From Spisula solida (taxonomy: Eukaryota; Mollusca; Bivalvia; Venerida; Mactridae): a DNA stretch of 64,000 nucleotides. Under the pieces are notes generated by a model. That model was not told where the DNA came from. It did no database searches and saw only the letters and a list, made by a program, of their open reading frames with translations. This document shows positions 50,201 through 62,200 of this stretch, in pieces. The translations under genes were made by a program, and so were the position numbers. The stretch covers positions 32,632,148 through 32,696,147 of the forward strand of contig OX365959.1 in the NCBI GenBank assembly GCA_947247005.1, given 5' to 3'. The stretch's first letter is position 1; each line of letters opens with the position of its first letter.

Positions 50201-53200
50201 TTTAAAGGAGTTGAGATAGATACATTACACATATTTTTATTACTGTGTGCAGACGATATTGTTATCATTTCAGAAACAGAAAGTGGGTTGCAAAAGGGCT
50301 TATATTTACTAGAAGAATATTGTAATAGATGGAAATTGACAGTTAACATAAATAAGACAAAAAATCTAGTTTTCAGAAAAGCAGGTTCTCTTAGAAAAAA
50401 CATTAGATTTTTATATGAAGATAAAGAAATTGAAATAGTCAATAATTTTAAATATCTTGGAATAGTTTTTACTACTGGCGGCTCTTTCATTAAAACTTAT
50501 GAATCCCTTTCTGGTCAAGCGCTAAAATCTTTGTACATGCTAAAATCTTATTTTTTAAAATTTCCATCAATGAGTGTGAGCCATAAGTTAGACTTATTTG
50601 ATAAATTAATTATACCTGTTCTTTGTTTTGGGAGTGAGATATGGGGTATCAATGACGTAATACAAATAGAACGCATCCAATTACAATTTTAAAAATTATT
50701 AATTAAATTATTGGCAAACACAGAATAATTTTATATATGGAGAATTAGGGCGATACCCACTTAAAATTACATGTTTAGTTAATGTTATTAGATATTGGTT
50801 AAAAGTTGTACATTGCTCAGATACAAAATACATTAAAGCTACCTATTCTATGATGATTAAAGACTTGGAATTGTATCCAAATAAGAAATCTTGGGCAAAG
50901 TCCGTTAAACATATTTTAGATACTTCAGGGTTTTCAGAGGTATGGATTAATCAGAATGTCGCTAACAGTAAATTGTTTCTGTCTATTTTTAAACAAAGAG
51001 TTAAAGATAATTATTTACAAATTTGGAATAACGAAGTAGAAAATTCGACAAGAGCAAGAACTTATAAATTATTCTGTAGTTTCAACTTTCATTCTTACTT
51101 AGATAACATTAATTTTGATAAAAACAGGTTTGCGCTCACTAGATTCCGTGTCTCAGCACACAGGTTAGAGGTTGAGGCCGGAAGATGGCACAAGCCACAT
51201 AAAATCCCATACGATGAAAGAAAATGTCATACATGTCATACCCTAGAAGACGAATTTCACTTTTTATTAGAATGTCCCCTATATCACGAAATAAGAACAT
51301 GTCATATTAAACGATATTTCTGGAATCATCCAAATGTACCAAAATTTGTTGAACTTTTAAAATCTGATAATAAGACTATCCAGAAAAACCTATCTATGTT
51401 CTTACAGAAAAGTTTCGAAATAAGACGCAAGACAATCATGTATGCTTTTAATTAGTACTGTAGTATATTTCACTTTAATAACTCTCTCTCACTTTGTATA
51501 TATGTATATGTGTTCATTGAATAACTACAATTACAGTAGGAGTGTATATATGTACCATACATTTAAACCGATTATGTTGCATGATAAAGTTAAAACTTAC
51601 AAATTGATTATATTGCTTATTATTATATCAATATATTTGATACAATTATACCTGAATATGCTAATAATGTCACCATTAACCATTGTAAAATATGTGGAAT
51701 TGTATATATTTGTAGGATGATAGGCATATTTGCCTTTTTCTTGAATAAACTATCTAAACTATCTATACATTAGGCCTTAGTGAGCCGTATAAGCCTTTCG
51801 GGGTATAAGGCATTAAGCTTAGTGTTCTATCTGTCCTGCTAAAACTTCTAACAAAATACGTGAGTTCTTTGTCAAAATTGAAGGTTGTGAACTTTTAAAT
51901 ACACACACGCACCCCACACAACCCTGTTGAACCCACGTAACGGTATCAAAAACATCGAGTCTCCCAATTATTGAATGCAGTTGCCAACATTATTTTGAAG
52001 TAACCAAGCATCATTCACGTATTAATTGCAAAACATTATTTTAATAATAGATATAATTTTATCGCTCGGCTGTTTGTTCAGTTTATTGGGTACATTGTAT
52101 ATGAAACATATTACTTACTTGGGTCTATGCTAAACAATGAAAGCCCTTCTGTGGATGTGGATGTCCAATAGAAGCTATGTGCTTGACCTGTATCTACGTC
52201 AGTAAATGATGTAGCAAATACAAAGGAACCGACAGCAACATTCTCTGGTATAACAGCATTATTGGGTAGATTGGCCCATGTTACCGGGTCATTGAGGTCT
52301 GAAATGATTGGGGTATGTTTATTTAGAGCCATATCTACATTATCGCCAAAACCTTGAACATACATGTAGTGAGACGTGTTTTATTTCGAAATCAGAAAAG
52401 ATCACCTCATCTGCTAAAGAGAACAGTTTAGTGGCTTGATGCGGCGTACCCGAGTGTTAGACCGAGAGTTTGGTAGTCTAGACGCACTGAGGGAACACCA
52501 CGCTCATCACAGTCCGAGAAAAGCTTAGTAGTCCGAAGGATATGTAATAAAGTACTTGTATATAGTTGTCTCGTATATCCGTGCATCTTAACCGTTGCAT
52601 CGGCGCATGCGTACTCGCGCATACAAGTTGAAAACTTATCTGCATCAATTTCGGAAGAACAATTGTTAACTTAACGAATAAAAACAAGAAAATGACAAAA
52701 TGCTTAATATGAACTGAATACGTAAAATTATAGTTTTTGTATGTCTATGTCGGTGCTCTCAATCCTGTTGACTGGTAACCATAAATCCGTGCCTCCGCAA
52801 AAACTTGTCTGTATCGGGGCCCCATGGATTGAAATTTTGAAATTAAATTTGTAATTATAGTGCTTATAATAATCTGTCTTCAGTTTGAGAGTAATATACT
52901 GTGGCGATAAATAAAATGCGTAATCAAAATGGTATGCAAAACTATTAACACCGATTGAAGAATTCGAATTGTATTGTTCCTCGTCGTCAAGGTGAAAACT
53001 ATGACGAGTCGTCCAAAATGAGTTCCCCCAATCGATACAGACCATGTGCGTGCTTATCATTTGTGGTAATTTTATTTAAAAAAAAAACACGTGTCGCATA
53101 TATTAGGGCTGAATTAAACCAAGCACGGAGTTCAGGAGAAGACACGGAACCACGAGACAGAAGTATACAATTATGTAGAAAGATGGTTTCTTACCTGCAA

Positions 53201-56200
53201 AGGTTACCGTCAAAATACTCGGACCAGTTGTAGTTCTGTTATCTGAGCACGTGATATATAAATCATAACCAACAACAGCGCTTGTCAAAACAGCGTTCGT
53301 TCTTATTTCTCCAGCTGTATGATACGAACAGAAAATGTCATTAGTCCAAAATATGTTATCTTGTAAACTGTCGAGGTCATTATATCACAGTAGGTAATTT
53401 GTTGAAGCGTGTAAAGTTGGTTTGAGCATTCATAGCAGCAACCAGATCGCCTCCTGTCAAAACTCCCAATGCTTTCAATTATATTGAAAAGGAAAATGTA
53501 TACATTGTTATCCCCGGCCTAGAGGCCGAGGGTATATTGGAATGCCAAAAGAAAATTGATAATGGAGGAGCACGTGACCACATGTCAATGCCTGATTGGC
53601 TAATGTGTCAGTCTGACTTAAGGTGAGTCGAGACGGTACATTTTGGTTTAAAAATGTACTGTGTAGTTACATGTAGTATACTTCTACCACACAGTTTCTG
53701 GAAATGTACCGTCTAGACACATCTGCTGTAAATGGTCTCAATGTTTGAATCACGACAGGGGGTCTGCTTTGTTACGTTTGATGTAGAATGTTTGAAAATG
53801 GTTAGGCCAAAATAATTGATGGAGTGTTTCCACGTTGATTAGGTAGGATTAACCGGTACTCTAACCAACAAGCAGTTTCAGCCATATACACATAGAGGAA
53901 ATCATGGTGTGCACGAATTATCGATAAAATACAGCTACGACTGACAACTGCAAATAAGCCGTTCGATGAAGAACGTAGTGCTATTGTTACTACGTCTATT
54001 TGTAATATACAATGCGGAATATTGGCTATATTAGAATCGAATTAATAAACATGTACCTGTGTTTTATCTAAAATAAAGCTTGTTCAGGTGCGCATCCAAA
54101 CTAGTGACTGTGCTTTATTCTACGATAAAGCACATGTACACATTCATTATTTCTTAAGTAAAGTTACTGTTGTAAATACTGGTCTGGCCGAGGAAAACTA
54201 TTGGCTTGTATCTTGATGGAATCGTATCCGCTACTTGCAGTACAAAACATACTCGCTCAGCGACAATTGAGCACTTTATCTAGATCATAAGTCATTATCA
54301 CAAATAAACGGACAATGACATTATTTTAGTTTGTACTTAACCTCATAAAATCACGGGTAACTGAATTTATGTTTTCTTAGAATTGATAAATTTTACAAAA
54401 AATATTGTTTACTCTTAATCAATGATACAGTTACCTTTGAGTAAAATGTCAACAAAATTAACAAGCACAAAGTGTACACTCACAGTGAAATATCTCAAAA
54501 TCACAAGTTGGTGGAACACATGTCATGCTGTATTGTAGATCATCGCCTTCAGGATCGCTACATATCGCTGTGAACACAGTCGTCCCAATACCGTCTGTTG
54601 TTGATATGACAGTACTGTCTGCAGAAATAAATCAGTTCAGTCAGAATGTCGCCAATAATGTTCTGCATCTTGCCAGTAATACTCGATTTATTTCTGAGCC
54701 TCATCAAAAAGAATTATTAAGAAAACTCGGTGCATTTCCTAATCTCAACAGTACTGTAGATTTATGCGCCTCACCAGTTCGCTAATTTGGTAAATGTCTG
54801 AACTTCAACAACAAGCTAGTAACTGGAATTCCGAGCCGCACAGGAATATATATCGGTGGATTTTGGAGTCGCGTGAATAAGCTTGTTTGTTGTTGTTTTA
54901 GGCAAAGGTATCGTGATATTTTTTTATCAATAGTTTTATTACTTACTTTGCAAATTAACAAAAAATGGTGCTTTGTTTCTCTCCACATAAACGTAGACGG
55001 TGCCAGAGTCGGTATACTGCCCATCATCGCAGACAACCGTTAATTCATACTGCGATGTTATAGCAGCGTTAAACGATGGATCGTATTCATTGATTAATTC
55101 ATACTCTGAAATAAAAACACCCTTGTTACCCAGCATAATTGGAAATATGACATCATGATTACAACATCGCGGATGTAATCCCATTTTCGGCCAATATGTC
55201 TAAATTCTGCTGGTTTAAGGAGGTACGCGCACCTTTGATCTAACGATCGAATTTTGCTTGAAACATCTTAAAATGACAGAACAGTCTTCTAAAACAACAT
55301 TGAAATCATAAAAATGATATGTCACCACGCTCGTTTTCGACATACATGGCTTTCTAATGACCTACCATTGTACATGTATTTTGTTCATTTTATCTATTTC
55401 CTGCATTTATGGCCCCATTATGTTCTTTTTAAGATTATTACTATATGAAACCACTTTTAAGCAATGCATGATATTTTGTGTGTTCAATGGTCATTCCTAT
55501 TGACAGTAGTCACAATTCCGGCTGCCTGGTGAACAAATTCAGTAATTGAACATGATAAATAGTTACCCCACCACCGTTGCAAAAAAGTGTTATTTTCAAA
55601 CAATTTCAAACGAACGTCAAAAAATACCTAACGATCGAAAATGATTTAGAATTGGCCCTAAGTTAAGTATCAAATAGAACACCAATTTAGTCAAATAAAA
55701 GATAGGGGTCACCAGCCCTTTCTGGGAGCTGCGCATAAAAAAGTACTAATTATGAATAAATTTGCATAAAATTAACCTAATTTGCATATTGTAATGAAAT
55801 AAATTTTTATTAAAAATATTTCAAAGTGTGGCTACCTCTTATAACTAAACCATGCACTACATATTATATATAAGCATATGCATTTGAACAATTGTATGGA
55901 CTTATTGTGAACCCATATTATTCACAATTTTGCCGTTCCCCACCCACTTTTCATACATGCAAAAAATAAAAAGTTAAAAATATCTAATTTGTGCAATAAT
56001 ATTACGTTTACTATCATTAATCAACATTCATATGCGATAATTGAAACTAAAATTCATGCGTTAGTAAAAATGTAATAATTTAATGATAAAAGAATGAAGC
56101 ATTCGTTATCGTTCATATCAACATTACTCGGTCATGTTAATATCAAAAGACAATTCATGACGTCATACATTTCAAATTCTGCCAAAAATATCATTACATA

Positions 56201-59200
56201 CAGTACGGGAAAATCGTGCATTTTTATTGAGTTTTAGAGTACAGACAACATACGGTGGATCATCCTGGAATTAACTAATTAATTTCTAACAATAACTTTC
56301 TCAAGCAACATATCGCTGGCTTGAAGGTCTTAAGTAACTTACAAACTCATATTTTGAGAAAACAAGAAAAAAACTGTCTGAAAACTACTCTTTACTTATG
56401 GAAAACAAGCTTTTTCAATTTCAGTTTGGTCAACATGACCACTTCCAATTTTCATGAAAAATTGGATAATAAGAAGCGCCTTGAGATGCAGATTCCAAAA
56501 ATGCAGGAGTCTTTTAAGTCTTACGGTATTTCTGTATTGACAAAATTTATTTTCCACAAAGACTAGCCAATGTGAGGGATAGACGTCACTGCCTTGTCTA
56601 GGCACTGAAGAAACACCGCCATGGGTACTGTTTTATCAAAGCACTTACGGAAAAAGTAATTTTACGTTCAAATCTAAAATCTAGATAATTCTACAACAAC
56701 TTCAAGTTACGACAAATGAATTATGTAATATTAATAATGAAATAGTAAATGAACTCTTACAAACCATATATGTCCCCAGTTTGCAGTTGTCAAAAAACTA
56801 TGAAGAATTTAATTTTATCGTAAGTTTACGATTTCCGTAAGTGCTTTGCTAAAACAGTATCCTGGTGTCGGGCTAAATTTCGTCTTCATTTGATACTGTT
56901 TCAAATATTTTTATACATGGCAATAATAAGACTCACTGGACGTTCCTGCCTTCAGACGAACTGTAAATGGAGCTCCGGCTGGATTACTTGCCCCTAAATA
57001 GCATCGAAATAACCCATCAGGATCGGTAGCGTTAATTATAAGCAGTGTATCGATCTCAACAGCGGTCTCAGATATATTTACAGAAAATGGCACATCGTGA
57101 ATAGTCGGAGGCTAAAAATAAAAGTAATACAAATATTTGAGACGTTCATGCTCGTTAAAAAATTATGTTTGGTGTTGTTTTGTGAGGCTAATCTAAACTG
57201 GTTGTAGTCCGTTAGCGACCAGACTGGACCCCCATAAACCTTAATTATCTTCTAAAACAAGTATGCAATTTTATTGGAATTTGGCATAGTTCACTGAATT
57301 ACCTTTACCAACTCAGTGTTTAAATTTCAGAATTTTTAACTGACATTTATTATTTTTTCCTTTGGGTATAATGTATTAATTTTGATATTTAATCAACAAA
57401 TGGACAGGGAGTAAAATAAGCCATTACAGTTATATCGGTCGAGTAGTTCCATAATATTTGCAAGTACTATAACGGAATAAATACGGGTAACTTTGACCTA
57501 CATTTGAGGTTATAAACCTGTATTGAGCTTATATAGCTGAGGCCAGTCTTTTGATTTTAATAATTATTTGTACAAACTCTTCTTGTACACGTATATAGAT
57601 GTTTTTCTTACAAGAGTTTAAAGACAGTGTTGTCTTGTTATTTTATCAACTTAAGGTCAGTTTAAATATTAATCACACAAATAATATGAACTAAGGCACA
57701 TCCTATTTTAGCGAATAATATCTTAAATATTAAAGAATAGCTCAAATGTACAGTCATTAGAAAATTTGTGACATTTTTGGGTACGAAGTAACGAAGGACG
57801 AAGTCGATACGAACCTGTTTTCGTTTTGAAGTTCACTGTATAACTACGCTGATTATGTGTACTGTGTAATAATACGACTTTCCTTGTTTAAAACAAGTAC
57901 TTTCATGGCGTAATCAGTTGTTCAATAACTGATTATATGCAGGTTGTCACGTTATGCGTTTCCCAGCGTTCCAAGATGGCGGTCGATCAAAGTGCTATAC
58001 GAAGCAACATAGTATGTATCTCCCTTATTTATAACGTGTTCTAGATAGGCCTACTAGAGTTTTTGGAATATTTTTAAACATCATTTAAATATAAAAGAAA
58101 ATTTATGAGCTACAGAATAACGCATTTAGGTAACTTTTGTTATTCTTTTGGCGGCCATTTTTCAGTATCATTCTGTGACTCCGAGACTGTAACACAAATT
58201 TTCAGATCCATTAGTGAATTCAAACTCTGACCAAACCACGTGACACGTTGACTTATTGCGAAATTTATTCGCTATTAATGTCTGGGCCTCATTATATATT
58301 TACAGTGGTCACTGTTGTGTTACTTAATGTACAGTTATACTGGACCAATTAGCCGACTTTTGCTGTTCTGGACACTTGAACCACCCATACGTATTTACAT
58401 CGTTTTTAGACTTAAAATTTTACATTGGAGATGAATGCAAACTACACTTTTCTGAGGATAAAACATTATGTTTTATTTTATGAGAGTTGGTAAGGTTGGT
58501 TTATGAAGATACGATACCACCTTTTAGTCTAATCGGCATTGTACTTTTTAAGATATTTAAGGTTTGTAGGGGTCCAGCCTAATCGCTAACGGTCTATATC
58601 TTATCATAGGTATTGAGAGTAATATTGATAAGCGGAGCTTGCTTATTACGAACATTTTCGTTAAGATCCTTAATTAAGTGTCCAATATTTACCTACTGCA
58701 CTGGTAACCGATTATCGGACGGCATACATTTTGTCTAATCGGGTCGGAGACCGGACGGACATCGACCGGTTAACACGGCGTTGGACAGAGGCAGGAATAA
58801 TTTCAAGTATCTGTTTAAATAGTTTAGCTACTCATCGGTCGGAGTCCGCACGATACCTAGACACCGGGTACACATCGAATACACGGATGTCCGCATGATG
58901 CCTAGACACTGGATACACATCGGATACACGGACATCGCCCGATGCCTAGACACTGGGAACACATCGGATACACGGATGTCCGCACGATGCCTAGACACCG
59001 GGTACACTTCGAATACACGGAGTCCGCACGATGCCTAGACACCGGGTACATATCGGATACACGGAGTCCGCACGATGCCTAGACATCAGGTACACATCGG
59101 ATACACGGAGTCCGCACGATGCCTAGACACCGGGTAAACATCGAATACACGGAGTCCGCACGATGTCTAGACACTGGGTACACATCGGAACCACGGATGT

Positions 59201-62200
59201 CCGCACGATGCCTAGACACTGGGTATACATCAGATACACGGAGTCCGCACGATGCCTAGACACCGGGTACACATCGAATACACGGAATCCGCACGATGCC
59301 TAGACAATGGGTACACATCGGATACACGGACACCGCACGATGCCTAGACACTGGGTACACATCAGATACACGGACATCGCACGATGCCTAGACACCGGGT
59401 ACACATCGGATACACGGACATCGCACGATGCCTAGACACCGAGTATACATCGGATACACGGACATCGCATGATGCCTAGACACTGGGTATACATCGGATA
59501 CACGGAGTCCGCACGGTGCCTAGCCACTGGGTACACATCGGATACACGGACACCGCACGATGCCTAGACACTGGGTACACATCGGATACACGGACATCGC
59601 ACGATGCCTAGACACCGGATACACATCGGATACACGGACATCGCACGATGCATAGACGCCGGGTATACATCGGATACACGGACATCGCATGATGCCTAGA
59701 CACTGGGTACACATCGGATACACGGACATCGCACGATGCCTAGACACCGGGTACACATCGGATACACGGAGTCCGCACGATGCCTAGACACCTGGTACAC
59801 ATCGGATACACGGACATCGCAAGATGCCTAGACACCGGGTACACATCGGATACACGGAGTCCGCACGATGCCTACACACCGGGTACACATCGGATACACG
59901 GAGTCCGCACGATGCCTAGACACCGGGTACACATCGGATACACGGACATCGCATGATGCCTAGACACTGGGTACACATCGGATACACGGACATCGCACGA
60001 TGCCTAGACACCGGGTACACATCGGATACACGGACATTGCACGATGCCTAGACACCGGGTACACATCGGATACACGGAGTCCGCACGATGCCTAGACACC
60101 GGGTACACATCGGATACACGGAGTCCGCACGATGCATAGACACCGGGTACACATCAGATACACGGACATCGCACGATGCCTAGACACCGGGTACACATCG
60201 GATACACGGAGTCCGCACGATGCCTAGACACCAGGTACACATCGGATACACGGAGTCCGCACGATGCCTAGACACCGGGTACACATTGGATACACGGAGT
60301 CCGCACGATGCCTAGACACTGGGTATACATCAGATACACGGAGTCCGCACGATGCCTAGACACCGGGTACACATCGGATACACGGAGTCCGAACGATGCC
60401 TAGACACCGGGTACACATCGGATACACGGAGGCCGCACGATGCCTAGACACTGGGTACACATCGGATACACGGAGTCCGCACGATGCCTAGACACCGGGT
60501 ACACATCGGATACACGGAGTCCGCACGATGCCTAGACACTGGGTACACATCGGATACACGGACATCGCACGATGCCTAGACACTTGGTACATATCAGATA
60601 CACGGACATCGCACGATGCCTAGACACTGGGTACACATCAGATACACGGACATCGCACGATGCCTAGACACTGGGTACACATCATATACACGGACATCGC
60701 ACGATGCCTAGACACCGGGTACACATCGGATACACGGACATCGCACGATGCCTAGACACTGGGTATACATCGGATACACGGATGTCCGCACGATGCCTAG
60801 ACCACTGGCACCAGAACACCAAACTGTGGTGTAAATTATGTCAAAATAAGTTTTAAACAAAATCAAGCTAAATACAAACTCGAAAACGCAGATTTATTGA
60901 CACGGCCCGTTCGTAGTTTGTCTATATATTACACATGGTAATGAAGCCGATTCGCCGTACCACTCGTTTTTGAACTGGTATTTTCAATACGAGCCGATAA
61001 ATCGTCTCAGTATTAATACAGTTCGACAGATAAATGATTTATCTTTAAGATGCAACTAAAAATCCAACTGTTTTAGAAGACTACGACTCACCACAGCTTT
61101 GATAAGTGAGTGATTTATCGATCTGTCAAAATTATTGCAAAATCTTTCACTGTAAACTTCCGGTTATTGTTGTACGGTCGATCTGATTGGCTGCTCATTT
61201 CCAACTGATTACCGGGAGGGAAATTTAAAAGTCCAATTAATTAGGATTTTTTTCTCACGCGGTATCTGACAGCTACTGTTTAATAAAGTCATGAATGAAT
61301 CAATATCTCAATTTACTCAGATATCAAAATTTGTACAATGTGGTAATGGGCTACACGAATTGACATATTGCGGGAAATCTACGCGGAAAATTTGGACCAA
61401 TCAAATAACAGGTTACGTTGTTGTTGTTGTTGTACCGGAAGTTAAGAGTGAAAGAAAATTACAGAAACGTCAAAGGCAACGAAAAAAGCAGTATTACTTG
61501 ATAAATACGACAAGTTGTACCGGATTTTCGGTTGCATCTTAAAGATAAATCATTTATCTGTCGAACTGTATAAAAACTTTGACGATTTATTGGCGCGTAT
61601 GGAAAATACGAGTATGAAAACGAGTGGTACCGCGAATCGGCTTCATTACCATGTGTAATATATAGACAAACTACGAACGGGCCATGTCAATAAATCTGCG
61701 TTTTTGAGTTTGATTTGGTTTAAAACTTATTTTACAACATTTAAATCACAGTTTGGTGTTCTGGTGCCAGTGGCCTAGACACCGGGTACACATCGGATAC
61801 ACGGACATCGCACGATGCCTAGACACTGGGTACACATCAGATACACGGACATCGCACGATGCCTAGACACTGGGTACACATCAGATACACGGACATCGCA
61901 CGATGCCTAGACACCGGGTACACATCGGATACACGGACATCGCACGATGCCTAGACACTGGGTACACATCGGATACACGGACATCGCACGATGCCTAGAC
62001 ACTGGGTACACATCGGATACACGGACATCGCACGATGCCTAGACATCGGGTACACATCGTATACAATTTAGAACAATTTACTAACAAAAAAGATGATAGA
62101 AAAATGCCTGAATATATCATTATGATTGGGATTAGCATGCACTAGTGTCCGTGTCTGATGAACACGGTACAGAGAAATCGGAGTTTCATTAATACCGGTA

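Larger units (their letters stand above)
47802..52118. other. Cadherin intron carrying a LINE
   Basis: The 4.3-kb intron between exons 7 and 8. Outside the LINE (about 48250-51770) the remaining sequence shows no other element that I can define. Confidence 0.75.

Noticed and set aside
49963..50490. 175-codon minus-strand frame
   Set aside because: Antisense shadow of the LINE reverse transcriptase.
54525..54785. 86-codon plus-strand frame
   Set aside because: It is the antisense shadow of cadherin exon 5, which has splice sites and matching phase.
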